64,000 nucleotides of DNA from CAITJF01 sp032654645 (GCA_032654645.1 JAULAW010000013.1:62001-126000), one strand, 5' to 3'. Shown: positions 1 through 9,000, counted from the stretch's first letter. Notes: generated by a model not told the origin, from the sequence alone. Program-made: numbers and translations.

Positions 1-602
1 AATGCGCCATCACGAATAATCGGTGCGGCAACAAAACTGGCAATCGCGTTGGAAGGCGGGTAAAAATCGAAATCGGAAATATTGCTTTCCAGTGTCATGC
101 GCGACTCGCGAAATACCTGGGCCAGCAGCGAATCGCGGTAAAGGTCGTCGAGCAGATTGGTGGCGAAGTCCGCTTCATGCCGATGGGTGTAAATGACCTC
201 GCCCTGTGGCGTAATCAGGAATATGTCATAAAACAGCAAGTTTTCGTCAATGTAAATTTTAAAGTAATTATCGAATTGGCTTGCAGCCCGGCTATATTCC
301 ACCGAATCATTTCCGTGACGCGAATAAGCAACCGACAAACTGGCCATGGCTTCTTCCACCAATTTGCTGCGCGCCAACAGCCGGGCATTTTGTTCCCGCT
401 CAAACAAGTAGGTTTTGATTTCCAGCGTTTTCTTGTCCGCCAGGCGCGTAAGCCGGTTCTTCATTTCACTGTGCAGAGAGGCTTCGTTTTGCCTTATGGT
501 TTGATAGCCGAACAAGGCCAACGGCAGCAGCGCGACCACGATGAACCAAAGCACAAAGCGCCAGGTAAGCGAAGTGCCTGTCATCCCGAAACCCCGGCTC
601 AT
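1..602 (-). CDS. Membrane sensor protein, N-terminal part (probable sensor kinase; runs off the window)
   Basis: The reading frame is open from an ATG at 602 to the window edge, about 200 residues, with no stop inside the window. It starts with a short basic N-terminus and one hydrophobic segment (about residues 13-33, core LWFIVVALLPLALFGYQ). An extracytoplasmic region of mixed helix follows, containing many charged heptad-like stretches such as RLADKKTLEIKTYL, and then a PAS/Cache-like stretch (FLITPQGEVIYTHRHEADF). That layout is typical of sensor histidine kinases or diguanylate cyclases. The output domain lies outside the window, so its type is unknown. The ATG overlaps the stop of the upstream binding-protein gene (ATGA), which implies translational coupling and a shared sensory job. 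The partner suggests a urea, amide or branched amino acid ligand; this is inference. Confidence 0.75.
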   Translation of the reverse strand, partial: MSRGFGMTGTSLTWRFVLWFIVVALLPLALFGYQTIRQNEASLHSEMKNRLTRLADKKTLEIKTYLFEREQNARLLARSKLVEEAMASLSVAYSRHGNDSVEYSRAASQFDNYFKIYIDENLLFYDIFLITPQGEVIYTHRHEADFATNLLDDLYRDSLLAQVFRESRMTLESNISDFDFYPPSNAIASFVAAPIIRDGA

Positions 603-1846
603 GGCTGCGCTTTCGTCAACGCTCGTTGCGCTTCAAGCCATTCCGTCCGGCTGCGATAAAACGGAAAAGGCGCGGGATGAACCGGCTGTGCGGATTTCCA
701 GACAACGTCAAACTGCCCGTCAGGGCGCGCCTTGCCGATATACGCCATTTTCCAAAGATGCCGGGAGTCGTAATCGACCGCCACGATTCCCTGCGGCGCA
801 AGCAGGGTTTGCTGCGCTAGAATGATTTTTACCAGTTTCAAATCCGTTGTACCCGTGCTGCGAACGGTATTCACCCAGAGTTTTACACCGACATAGGAAG
901 CCTCCATCGGGTCATTCAGCACGCGCTTCATGCCGAAGCGCTGCTTGAAACGCGCCACAAAGGCCTTATTCTCCGCAGTATCCAGGCTCTGAAAATAATT
1001 CCATGCGGCGTAATGCCCCGTAGCCAAATCAACCCCCATCGCCGCCAGTTCCACTTCCGCAATGCTGGTAGAAAACACCGGTATTTTTTCCGCAACTATG
1101 CCCGCTTCACGTAGCGCGCGAAAAAAATGAAGATTGCTATCGCCATTCAGTGTGTTCAGCACAAAATCGGGATGCTGCGCGGCAATTTCCTTTACCGCCG
1201 ACGCCATATCGCTTGCGTCCAGCGGCACATAACGCTCGCCCAGCAACTGCCCGCCTTGTGCGAGCAATATATCCTTGACCATACGGTTCGCGGTGCGCGG
1301 AAAAATATTATCCGAACCGATCAGGTAAAAGCGCTTGCCCTTATGTTGCAACGCCCATAACGCCATGGGAATGATTTGCTGGTTGGGGGCCGCGCCGGTG
1401 TAGATGATGTCGGGCGATTGCTCCAACCCTTCGTATTGCAGCGGATAGAACAGCAGGTGGTGATGCTTCTCGACGATGGTTTTGACCGCCTTGCGGCAGG
1501 CGGATGTCCAGCAGCCGAACAACGCTTGAACGCCATTCTGGGTGATGAGTTTCTCCGCCTGCTGTGCGCAATACGCGGCATCCGAACGGCAGTCCGCCAC
1601 AATCATCTCGATCTGCTGACCGTTCACCCCGCCCGCATCATTGGCTTCTTCCACCGCCAGCCGCACCGCATCCACTAGCGGAGTTTCACTGATCGCCATT
1701 GTGCCGCTACGCGAATGCAGCACGCCGATTTTTATGCTGGGTTTGGCGCGGCCATATTGGCTATACAGTAGCGCAACAAATAGCAAATCCACTGCCACCA
1801 GGGTGGCAATAAACAGATTGATTTTGCCGCGAGGCAGTTTTTTCAT
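599..1846 (-). CDS. ABC-type urea/amide substrate-binding family protein, membrane-anchored
   Basis: This 415-residue protein matches the periplasmic binding family of UrtA, FmdD and AmiC. The opening IGVLHSRSGTMAISE (about residue 39) and the stretch VEEANDAGGVNGQQIE are family hallmarks. The Cys pair in the segment after it (ADCRSDAAYC) and GCWTSACRK also fit. Residues 10-30 are hydrophobic (LFIATLVAVDLLFVALLY) without a clear cleavage or lipobox site, so it is probably tethered to the inner membrane and faces the periplasm. No permease or ATPase genes follow; instead the gene overlaps a membrane sensor gene by ATGA. The likely role is therefore ligand detection for that sensor and not uptake. 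The ligand cannot be named from sequence. Confidence 0.82.
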   Translation of the reverse strand: MKKLPRGKINLFIATLVAVDLLFVALLYSQYGRAKPSIKIGVLHSRSGTMAISETPLVDAVRLAVEEANDAGGVNGQQIEMIVADCRSDAAYCAQQAEKLITQNGVQALFGCWTSACRKAVKTIVEKHHHLLFYPLQYEGLEQSPDIIYTGAAPNQQIIPMALWALQHKGKRFYLIGSDNIFPRTANRMVKDILLAQGGQLLGERYVPLDASDMASAVKEIAAQHPDFVLNTLNGDSNLHFFRALREAGIVAEKIPVFSTSIAEVELAAMGVDLATGHYAAWNYFQSLDTAENKAFVARFKQRFGMKRVLNDPMEASYVGVKLWVNTVRSTGTTDLKLVKIILAQQTLLAPQGIVAVDYDSRHLWKMAYIGKARPDGQFDVVWKSAQPVHPAPFPFYRSRTEWLEAQRALTKAQP

Positions 1847-2030
1847 TTATATCGTACAACCTAATATAAGTTGTTCGAGAATTACCGTGTTGAGGCTCAA
1901 ACCGCTATGCCTGACATCGTGCAGGCGCACCATGTTAAGACGTAATCAACTATTACACTACAACTTCATTTGCGCTTAACATACCGCTGGCGCGCCATGT
2001 TAACCAGCTCTGAAATCCCGTCCTTCCTAA

Positions 2031-3998
2031 TCAAACAACTTCTTTGAGTTGCTCAAGGATGGCTGGGTTCTCTAATGTCGAAACATCTTGCGTGATTTCC
2101 TCGCCTTTGGCGATGGCGCGCAGCAGGCGGCGCATGATCTTGCCTGAGCGTGTCTTGGGCAAGTTGTCGCCAAAGCGGATATCGTCCGGTTTAGCAATCG
2201 GCCCGAGTTCCTTGCTTACCCAATTACGCAGGGTGTCTGCGGTCTGTTTGATTGAGGCGGCGTCCTGTGGGCGCGCTCCTTTCAGCACCACGAAGGCAAC
2301 CACCGCTTCGCCCTTGATCTCATGCGGCCTTCCCACCACGGCGGCTTCCGCCACCAGTGGGTTGGACGCCAGCGCCGATTCGATCTCCATGGTGCCCAAG
2401 CGATGCCCGGAAACTTTCAGCACGTCGTCAATGCGTCCCATAATCCAGAAATAGCCGTCCGCATCCTTGTGCGCCGAGTCGCCTGCCAGATAGGCGCCTT
2501 GCATTTCTGCCGGGAAGTAATTATTTTTGAAGCGTTCCGGGTCGCCCCAGATAGTGCGCAACTGTGATGGGAACGGGCGCTTGATCACCAGGAAGCCACC
2601 CTGCTGGCCATGCACTTCGTCACCCGCCTCATCCACGATGGCGGCCATGACACCGGGCAAGGGCAAGGTGCAGGAGCCGGGTTTGATCGGCATTGCGCCG
2701 GGCAACGGCGCAATCATGTGGCAGCCGGTTTCGGTTTGCCACCAGGTGTCCACGATGGGGCAGCGCGATTGCCCGACCACGGTGTAATACCACATCCATG
2801 CTTCCGGGTTGATCGGTTCGCCCACGGTGCCCAGCAGGCGCAGGCTGGAAAGGTCATATTGCGGCGGCAGGTCTCCACCCAGTTTGATCAGCGAGCGGAT
2901 GGCGGTCGGTGCGGTGTAGAAAATGCTGACCTTGTGGAGTTGTATCATTTTCCAGAAGCGCCCGGCATCCGGGTAAGTAGGGATGCCTTCAAACACCACT
3001 TCGGTGCCGCCAGCCGCCAGCGGGCCATAGGTGACATAGCTGTGGCCGGTGACCCAGCCGACGTCGGCGGTGCACCAGAAAATGTCGGATGGTTTGTAGT
3101 CGAACACCCACTGCATGGTCACGATACAGCCCAGCAGGTAGCCGGCGCTGGAATGCTGCACGCCCTTGGGCTTGCCGGTGGAGCCGGAAGTGTAGAGGAT
3201 GAACAACGGATGATCCGCACTCACCCATTCCGGTTCGCAGGTTGACGCCTGCCCGGCTATCACATCGTGCCACCATACGTCATGCCGGGTGTTCCATTGC
3301 ACCTCGCTGCTGGCGCGCCGATAAACAATTACGCTATGCACCGCATCACATCTGCCCATGGCGAGCGCCTCGTCAACGGCTGATTTCAGCGGCATCACCT
3401 TGCCGCCGCGTATTTGCGCGTCCGCCGTAATAACGGCGCACGCCAGCGCATCTTCAATGCGCTCATTCAGGCTTTTGGACGAGAAACCACCGAACACCAC
3501 CGAATGGATGGCGCCGATGCGCGCGCAGGCTTGCATCGCCACCACCACCTCGACGCTCATCGGCATGTAAATCACCACGCGGTCGCCCTTCCTGATGTTG
3601 CGCGACTTCAATGCATTGGCGAACTGGCACACGCGGGCGTGCAGTTCGCGGTAGGAAACCTGGGTCACCTTGCCGTCGTCCGCCTCGAAAATCAGGGCGG
3701 CTTTTTCCGGCTGCGTCGCCAGATGCTTGTCCAGGCAGTTCCAGGAAACATTCAGTTCTCCATCCCCAAACCACTTGAAAAACGGCGCATTGCTTTCGTC
3801 CAGCACCTCAGTGAACGGCCTGTGCCACACGATGTGCTCGCGTGCCAGCCTGGCCCAAAAGCCTTCATAGTCCTGATCGGCTTCCTTGCATAGCGATTGA
3901 TAATTTGCCATGCCGGAAATGTTGGCCTGTTGCACAAAAGCGGCGGAAGGTTGAAAAACACGGGTTTCGTGCAAAGCGGATTCAATACTGGTAGGCAT
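2031..3998 (-). CDS. acs: Acetyl-CoA synthetase
   Basis: The product converts acetate, ATP and CoA to acetyl-CoA in the cytoplasm through an acetyl-adenylate. The protein of about 655 residues has the usual length and shows the AMP-binding P-loop-like motif YTSGSTGKPKG, the adenylate-forming core (DTWWQTETG) and the C-terminal catalytic lysine motif PKTRSGKIMRR, whose lysine is the known acetylation site in the family. An upstream in-frame ATG lies at 4004. I prefer the one at 3998 because an AGGGGA ribosome-binding site then sits at normal spacing. The gene appears monocistronic and is followed by a short gap before the binding-protein gene. Expected use is acetate scavenging. Confidence 0.95.
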   Translation of the reverse strand: MPTSIESALHETRVFQPSAAFVQQANISGMANYQSLCKEADQDYEGFWARLAREHIVWHRPFTEVLDESNAPFFKWFGDGELNVSWNCLDKHLATQPEKAALIFEADDGKVTQVSYRELHARVCQFANALKSRNIRKGDRVVIYMPMSVEVVVAMQACARIGAIHSVVFGGFSSKSLNERIEDALACAVITADAQIRGGKVMPLKSAVDEALAMGRCDAVHSVIVYRRASSEVQWNTRHDVWWHDVIAGQASTCEPEWVSADHPLFILYTSGSTGKPKGVQHSSAGYLLGCIVTMQWVFDYKPSDIFWCTADVGWVTGHSYVTYGPLAAGGTEVVFEGIPTYPDAGRFWKMIQLHKVSIFYTAPTAIRSLIKLGGDLPPQYDLSSLRLLGTVGEPINPEAWMWYYTVVGQSRCPIVDTWWQTETGCHMIAPLPGAMPIKPGSCTLPLPGVMAAIVDEAGDEVHGQQGGFLVIKRPFPSQLRTIWGDPERFKNNYFPAEMQGAYLAGDSAHKDADGYFWIMGRIDDVLKVSGHRLGTMEIESALASNPLVAEAAVVGRPHEIKGEAVVAFVVLKGARPQDAASIKQTADTLRNWVSKELGPIAKPDDIRFGDNLPKTRSGKIMRRLLRAIAKGEEITQDVSTLENPAILEQLKEVV

Positions 3999-4153
3999 GT
4001 GCATTCCCCTGCGTGGTTAAAGACTCAAGTGTGGGGATGAATGTAGTTTTTTTTGCAGATGCCGTCAATGCAACGAAGCAGAGAAAAATCTGCCTGGAAA
4101 TTTGACCAAACCAGCCAAGTTGCCTAGAATTCGCCCCTCATTCTTTTCTGTTT

Positions 4154-4229
4154 GGGTTGTTAGCTCAGTTGGTAGAGCAGCGGACTCTTAATCCGTTGGT
4201 CGAGTGTTCGAGTCACTCACAGCCCACCA
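4154..4229 (+). tRNA. tRNA-Lys (anticodon CTT)
   Basis: The 76-nt cloverleaf has acceptor arms GGGTTGT and ACAGCCC, an encoded CCA end, a D-arm TAGCTCAGTTGGTAGAGCA, and an anticodon stem GCGGA/TCCGT around loop CTCTTAA, giving anticodon CTT. The T-arm GTGTTCGAGTCAC is normal. It lies alone between acs and the HD-domain gene. Confidence 0.95.
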
Positions 4230-4279
4230 ATAATTCAGCCAACCCGCAACGGCGCAGGTTGTTATAAGCAGATTCATTT

Positions 4280-5212
4280 ATGAAAAACGCTCCGACACCC
4301 GCCGAGCTGCATGGCCTCTTCGCCAACACCAACCCGGATGAGGTTTGGGCCAAAGCGGCCGATATTGTCGGGGACATCAACCCCGCATACGATTTTTTCT
4401 TCGCCAAATCCACCTTCGACGACGTGGTGCGCTTGTTCCGGGGCGAGTATTCCGGCTACGGCCCCATCAAAACGCTGTATCACGACCTGTCCCACACGCT
4501 GAGCGTTTTCCTCTGCGCGGTGCGGCTGATGCACGGGGTGCATATTTCGGGCACCCGGCTGGCCGACAGCGAGCTGACCCTGATCATGATGGCCGCCCTG
4601 ATGCACGATGTCGGCTACATGCAACGGCGCGGCGAGGAGTCCGGCACCGGCGCCCAGTACACGCAAAACCATGTCGGGCGCGGCATCGAATTCATGCGGC
4701 GCTATCTCGCCGACCGGCGCTTCCCGCCCGATCTGGCTGCGCCGTTGCAATCCATCATTCTTTGCACCGACCCGATGCTGTCCATCGATGAAATTGATTT
4801 TCCCGACCCGCGCGCGCGCCTGCTCGGGCAGATCGTCCGGACCGCCGACTTGACGGGGCAGATGGCCGACCGCACCTATCTGGAAAAACTGCTGCTGCTG
4901 TATTTCGAGTTCAAGGAGGCGCGTCTCGGCGGCTACCAGAACACTTACGACCTGCTGTGCAAATCCCAGAAGTTTTACGAAATCACCCGGCAAAAGCTCG
5001 ACGGCGAGCTGGGCGGCATCTACACCCGGTTCTCTTCCCATTTCAAGGATTGGTACGGCGTCGAAAACAATTTCTATCTGGAGGCGATCGAGAAAAATAT
5101 CGCCTACTTGTCGAAAGTCACTTCGCTCGCGCGGGAAAACCATCTTTCCATGCTGAAGCGTGGCGGTATTGTGGAGAAAACACAAAAGCTGATCGCACTA
5201 AAAAATCCCTGA
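4280..5212 (+). CDS. HD-domain metal-dependent phosphohydrolase-like protein
   Basis: This 310-residue soluble protein carries a readable HD metal site: YHDLSH at residues 67-72, the H-D doublet in ALMHDVGYM at 109-110, a conserved H in QNHVGRGIEF, and D in RTADLTGQMADRTY. The spacing recalls cyclic-nucleotide phosphodiesterase-type HD domains. No signal peptide, membrane segment or second domain is visible, so this is a stand-alone HD enzyme. The substrate is unknown; nucleotides or cyclic nucleotides are the family norm. The gene stands alone between two tRNA genes. The ATG chosen lacks a strong ribosome-binding site, so the start is somewhat uncertain. Confidence 0.8.
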   Translation: MKNAPTPAELHGLFANTNPDEVWAKAADIVGDINPAYDFFFAKSTFDDVVRLFRGEYSGYGPIKTLYHDLSHTLSVFLCAVRLMHGVHISGTRLADSELTLIMMAALMHDVGYMQRRGEESGTGAQYTQNHVGRGIEFMRRYLADRRFPPDLAAPLQSIILCTDPMLSIDEIDFPDPRARLLGQIVRTADLTGQMADRTYLEKLLLLYFEFKEARLGGYQNTYDLLCKSQKFYEITRQKLDGELGGIYTRFSSHFKDWYGVENNFYLEAIEKNIAYLSKVTSLARENHLSMLKRGGIVEKTQKLIALKNP

Positions 5213-5360
5213 TGTCTGTATAGCGTGCCTCTCTCCCATATTTTTTGCGCGCGGAACTAATCCTTGGCTTTGGCTTGTCACACAACAGCTGTTCGAGGTA
5301 TGATGCGGGCTGTTGAGATCAGGAACGCCCAGTTGCACGACCTGATTAGTTTTTAATTAT

Positions 5361-5424
5361 GGGAACCTCTAAAAACTTCGTCATGCCGGATCGAGTTCGG
5401 GATTACGAAATTCTAGAGGCTCCC
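5361..5424. repeat. Imperfect palindrome with CCTCTAAAA ends
   Basis: Outer arms GGGAACCTCTA and TAGAGGCTCCC pair across a 64-bp unit that also contains GTCATGCCGGA-type text. Related ends (GGTGC/CCTCTAAAA) occur at 38588-38731 and a single arm at about 19983, which suggests a small MITE-like family. Confidence 0.6.
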
Positions 5425-5435
5425 TTTAAGTTTAT

Positions 5436-5512
5436 GGAGTGGTAGTTCAGTTGGTTAGAATACCGGCCTGTCACGCCGGGGGTCGCGGGTTCGAGTCCCG
5501 TCCACTCCGCCA
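5436..5512 (+). tRNA. tRNA-Asp (anticodon GTC)
   Basis: The 77-nt cloverleaf has acceptor arms GGAGTGG/CCACTCC, an encoded CCA end, anticodon stem CCGGC/GCCGG around loop CTGTCAC (anticodon GTC), and T-arm CGGGTTCGAGTCCCG. A terminator hairpin follows directly. Confidence 0.96.
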
Positions 5513-5516
5513 GACC

Positions 5517-5542
5517 AAGGCGAACGCAAGTTCGCCTTTTTT
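5517..5542 (+). terminator. Rho-independent terminator after tRNA-Asp
   Basis: The 9-bp stem AAGGCGAAC/GTTCGCCTT with a GCAA tetraloop is followed by a T run. It ends the tRNA-Asp transcript 34 bp before ppiD. Confidence 0.85.
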
Positions 5543-5575
5543 CATATTGTTTTGGATTTCATTGGGTAGGCAGCC

Positions 5576-7465
5576 ATGTTCGATTTTGTGCATGAGAATA
5601 AAAGGTTGGTGCAGATTGTGTTGGCACTCATCATCCTCCCGTTTGCATTTTGGGGTGTTGATTCGTATCGCAGGTCAGATGGCGGTGAAGCACAGGCTAC
5701 GGTAAACGGCGAAAAAATCAGCCCGCATGAATTCGATAGTGCCTTGCGCCAGCAGCAGGAGAAAATGCGCGAGTCGATGGGCAATAAATTTGACCAGACT
5801 ATGCTGGACAATCCTGAAGTCAAGAACTCGGTACTGGAAAACCTGGTCAGCCAGCGTTTACTGATATCACAGGCGCGCGCGGCCGGATTGACGGTAAGCG
5901 ATGAGCAACTGGCGCAGGTCATTACCGGAATCGAATCGTTTCAGAAAGACGGGAAATTCGACAAGCAGCGTTACGCAGCCGCGTTGAGCAGGCAGAATAT
6001 GTCGCCGTTGGCATTTGAGGCGCGCGTGAGGCATGAACTGGGAATGCGTCAGATGATTGACGCTTACACCCAGAACGGCTATGCCTCAAATGCCATTGCG
6101 GATGGCCTGATACGCCTGAATGAACAACAGCGTATGGTCAGCATGACGGACGTTGCGCTCGAACCATTTCTCAACCAGGTAACGGTGGATGAACCTGCGA
6201 TCAAAAATTATTACGAAAAGAACCCAAAGGAATTCCAGGCGCCGGAGCAGGCTCGTGTAGAGTATGTGACATTTACTGCCGATGCACTGCAATCACTGGT
6301 GTCCGCAGACGATACTGAAATCAAGAAATATTACGATGAACATCAGCCCGAATTTGGCACACAGGAACAACGCCAGGCTGCACACATCCTGATCTCGGTG
6401 GCGGCGCAGGCACCAGAGGCGGAGAAGCAGGCAGCCAAGACCAAGGCTGAACAGGTATTGCAGCAGGTCAACAAGTCACCGGCCAAGTTCGCCGAACTGG
6501 CCAAGCAGCATTCGCAAGATCAGGGCTCGGCTGCGAGTGGGGGCGACCTTGGCTTGTTTGGCCGTGGCATGATGGTCAAGCCATTTGAAGATGCCGTGTT
6601 TCAACTCAAGCCAGGCGAAATCAGCGGCTTGGTGCAGTCCGAATTCGGTTTCCATATCATCAAACTGCTGACGGTGAAACCCGCAAAAATACTGACTCTG
6701 GAGGAAGCGAAAAGCAGCATCGCGCAGAAACTGAAGCAGCAAAAGGCAAACGATAAATTTGCCGATCTGGCAGAAAAATTCAGCAACATAGTATACGAAC
6801 AGAGCGACACCCTGAAGCCAGCTGCGGAATTAGTGAAAATGCCCGTGCAGCAAAGCGGGTGGTTGAGCAAGGAACAGCCTTTAACACTACCCTGGACGGA
6901 TAAGGCGCTGCAAGCCGTTTTTTCCAAAGAAGTGGTAAAAGACAAGCGCAATAGCACCGCCATTGAGGTGGCGCCCAATACATTGCTCGCGGCGCGGGTG
7001 CTGGAATACAAACCGGCCAGCGCTCGCCCTTTGGCCGAGGTAAGCGATGCCATTCGCCAGAAGCTGATGCGCCAGCAGGCGCATGATCTTGCCCTTAAAC
7101 AAGGCAAGGACCAGTTGGCTCAATTGCAGCACGGCGAGAATCTGAAGCTAGGATGGAAGCCCGTGCAGATGATCACGCGTGCGCAGCATGCAGGGCAGAG
7201 TAATGAACTGGTGCGCCAGGTATTTCAGGTGGATACAGCCAAGCTACCCGCCTATGCGGGGGCGGAAAATGCACAAGGCGGCTATACGCTGGTGCGGGTG
7301 GATGCGGTCAAGGATACCGCTGTAATTGATGATGCCAAGCATGCAGGTTATTTGCAACAACTGCGCCAGGCTACCGGTGAGGAATTATTCCGTGCTTATC
7401 TGGCGGATGCCAGAAAGAATGCGAAAATCAGCATGAAAGCATTTACTGCTGACGAGAAAAAATAA
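5576..7465 (+). CDS. ppiD: Peptidyl-prolyl isomerase / periplasmic chaperone PpiD
   Basis: This 629-residue protein is anchored by a single N-terminal transmembrane helix (about residues 11-29, IVLALIILPFAFWGVDS) with the rest in the periplasm. A SurA_N-like chaperone region (about 35-180) precedes one parvulin rotamase domain (about 265-362, starting AAHILISVAAQ and containing SGGDLGLFGRGMMV and FGFHIIKL). A long C-terminal region follows. Length and order match PpiD, which assists outer-membrane protein folding near the Sec translocon. It is a single-gene unit bounded by a tRNA terminator upstream and a hairpin downstream. In many proteobacteria ppiD follows lon or hupB; here it does not. 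Confidence 0.93.
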   Translation: MFDFVHENKRLVQIVLALIILPFAFWGVDSYRRSDGGEAQATVNGEKISPHEFDSALRQQQEKMRESMGNKFDQTMLDNPEVKNSVLENLVSQRLLISQARAAGLTVSDEQLAQVITGIESFQKDGKFDKQRYAAALSRQNMSPLAFEARVRHELGMRQMIDAYTQNGYASNAIADGLIRLNEQQRMVSMTDVALEPFLNQVTVDEPAIKNYYEKNPKEFQAPEQARVEYVTFTADALQSLVSADDTEIKKYYDEHQPEFGTQEQRQAAHILISVAAQAPEAEKQAAKTKAEQVLQQVNKSPAKFAELAKQHSQDQGSAASGGDLGLFGRGMMVKPFEDAVFQLKPGEISGLVQSEFGFHIIKLLTVKPAKILTLEEAKSSIAQKLKQQKANDKFADLAEKFSNIVYEQSDTLKPAAELVKMPVQQSGWLSKEQPLTLPWTDKALQAVFSKEVVKDKRNSTAIEVAPNTLLAARVLEYKPASARPLAEVSDAIRQKLMRQQAHDLALKQGKDQLAQLQHGENLKLGWKPVQMITRAQHAGQSNELVRQVFQVDTAKLPAYAGAENAQGGYTLVRVDAVKDTAVIDDAKHAGYLQQLRQATGEELFRAYLADARKNAKISMKAFTADEKK

Positions 7466-7484
7466 TCAAACCGGAAGTTTTTAT

Positions 7485-7512
7485 GAAAACGCTACCGCCG
7501 GGTGGCGTTTTC
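7485..7512 (+). terminator. Terminator-like hairpin after ppiD
   Basis: Arms AAAACGCTACC and GGTGGCGTTTT (one G-T pair) around GCCG end in a T run, 20 bp past the ppiD stop. Confidence 0.75.
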
Positions 7513-7604
7513 ATTGGCGAACTTGTTCAGCCCGCCCCTCTCAGCATTCCGATGGACTGTTCGATTTCCTGGCGTGACATCCGCCGCAAGGTTTCAAATG
7601 GGGC

Positions 7605-8084
7605 ATGGATATACGCGCGCCGCAAATCAAGGTTTATGCCCCACAGCGGGCGTGCGCTGGTGGGCAGCATGCTTTGCGGCTGGAATTAGAATGCGACTGC
7701 GATTTGCTGGGCAATACATTGGAACTGCGTAGCGCTTTCGGCAACCTGTTATCCAACGCCATCCGTTACACGCCGCAGGGCGGCGAAATTATCCTGCGCT
7801 GGCGGGAACATGATGTTCAGCCGGTTTTCAGTGTGCGGGACAGAGGGCTCGGTATCACCCCACAGCATATTCCCCGTTTGACCGAGCGTTTCTATCGCGT
7901 GGATCATAGTCGTTCACGCGAAACAGGCGGTACGGGTTTGGGTCTGGCTATCGTCAAACATGTGGTGATCCGGCACCAGGCGCGGCTGGAGATAACCAGC
8001 GAGGAAGGGAAAGGCAGCGTTTTCAGTATCGTGTTCCCGGCCAAGCGGGGGTTGCCGCTGGCAGTTGTGTTAAGTGCAGGTTAG
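7605..8084 (+). pseudogene. phoR-like histidine kinase remnant (C-terminal ATPase domain only)
   Basis: The readable part covers only the HATPase_c domain. It has the N box (NLLSNAIRYTPQGG), G1 box (VRDRGLGI), F box (ERFYRVDHSRSRE) and G2 box (GTGLGLAIVKHVV). The text before the N box (CDLLGNTLELRSAFG) is characteristic of PhoR. The sensor helix, PAS domain and the phospho-accepting His region are absent, and the sequence before about residue 25 matches nothing recognisable. It cannot autophosphorylate, so I treat it as a relic. It sits directly against a decayed ychF, which suggests deletions removed the material between. No phoB or pst genes are nearby. Confidence 0.8.
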
Positions 8085-8087
8085 CCC

Positions 8088-8483
8088 GGATATTTCACCA
8101 GATCGCGGGCTGGTGGCAGGCGCATCCAAGGGCGAGGGGCTGGGCAACCCAGTTTCTCGCCAACATCCGCGAGACGGACGGCATCGTGAACTTGGTGCGT
8201 TGCTTCGAGGACGACAATGTGGTGCACGTTGCAGGCAAGGTTGACCCGATTTCCGACATAGAAACCATCAACACGGAACTGGCGCTGACCAATATGCAGA
8301 CGGTGGAAAAAGCGTATCAACGCAACGGAGAGCTGGCGAAATCAGACGGCAAGGAAGCCATTAAATTCAGCCTGTTGCTTTGATCAGGTTTCCGCGCATC
8401 TCGACCAAGGCAAGATGCGTCTGAAAGGCAAGTACTACGTGGTGCGAGATCGAGATGTCATGTACTTCCGCTTTAACGTCTAA
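8088..8483 (+). pseudogene. ychF: ychF remnant (GTPase, frameshift and large internal deletion)
   Basis: Three recognisable YchF/OLA1 pieces are present in order. The first is GLVAGASKGEGLGN. One extra C near 8148-8150 shifts the frame before the second piece, FLANIRETDGIVNLVRCFED, which runs on to NTELALTNMQTVEKA. The third is the C-terminal end (RDRDVMYFRFNV, stop at 8481-8483). About 240 residues between the second and third parts, and the whole P-loop end, are missing. The fragment 8186-8383 is openly readable but cannot make a working GTPase. A functional ychF must lie elsewhere if the gene is needed. Confidence 0.85.
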
Positions 8484-8492
8484 ACAGGCATA

Positions 8493-8671
8493 TTAACCCA
8501 GATTATCCATTAGGCCGTCATTCCCGCGCAGGCGGGAATCCAGCAAGGGCAAACATCCCGCGAAGCGGACAAAACCTCAATAATGCCCGCTTCGCTGGAG
8601 ATTTTTTGTCATCTGGATTCCCGCCTGTGCGGGAATGTTGCAGTTCTATGCTAATGGATTATCTGGGTTAA
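8493..8671. repeat. MITE-like nested palindrome, 179 bp
   Basis: The ends are a 20-bp inverted repeat with one mismatch (TTAACCCAGATTATCCATTA and its complement). Nested inside are the widespread arms CATTCCCGCGCAGGCGGGAA and TTCCCGCCTGTGCGGGAATG. There is no coding capacity. The end structure suggests a non-autonomous mobile unit. The internal arms are shared with the repeats at 30921, 41818 and 43033. Confidence 0.75.
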
Positions 8672-8753
8672 AAACTCATACTCAAGCTCATATTCGTGTA
8701 GTATAATTCACTAGCCATGTTGGCTTGACTATTTGTGTGAAGGAGCTTAGATA

Positions 8754-8864
8754 ATGGGAACGTTGATAAAAGAGTTTTTAGTTATTATTAGGATTCCATT
8801 AGTTATTTTCCCGATTATGTACTTTCTGTATTATTTGATGTCACAGGGGCATTTCACGCATTGA
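8754..8864 (+). CDS. Small membrane protein candidate, 36 residues
   Basis: An ATG preceded by AAGGAG at 8-nt spacing opens a 36-codon frame. The product (starting MGTLIKEFLVIIRIPLVIF) is almost entirely hydrophobic after residue 8 and ends QGHFTH, as expected for a single-span inner-membrane miniprotein. A hairpin lies about 100 bp downstream. No family is recognised. The strong ribosome-binding site and consistent hydrophobicity support translation; conservation would need to be tested. Confidence 0.5.
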   Translation: MGTLIKEFLVIIRIPLVIFPIMYFLYYLMSQGHFTH

Positions 8865-8966
8865 TAACAGGCAATTCTTTAATTGCCATGCAAGCGAAAT
8901 AGAGTTACGGGAAGCTCACGTAATGTGGGTTCAGTAACACGATTGTGCTGTCCACCTGGATGGCGA

Positions 8967-9000
8967 AAGCCCCCTGTCTTTTGACAAAGGGGGTTGCTTT
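8967..9000 (+). terminator. Terminator-like hairpin
   Basis: AAGCCCCC and GGGGGTTGCTT pair around a short inner stem TGTC/GACA and are followed by TTT. It could end the transcript of the 36-residue ORF or of an unannotated small RNA between 8870 and 9000. Confidence 0.6.

Noticed and set aside
4274..5185. Long minus-strand frame opposite the HD-domain gene
   Set aside because: It is the antisense of a clear HD-domain gene and has no motif of its own.
8493..8671. CRISPR array
   Set aside because: The repeats are palindromic and dispersed; no regular repeat-spacer pattern or cas gene was seen in the window.
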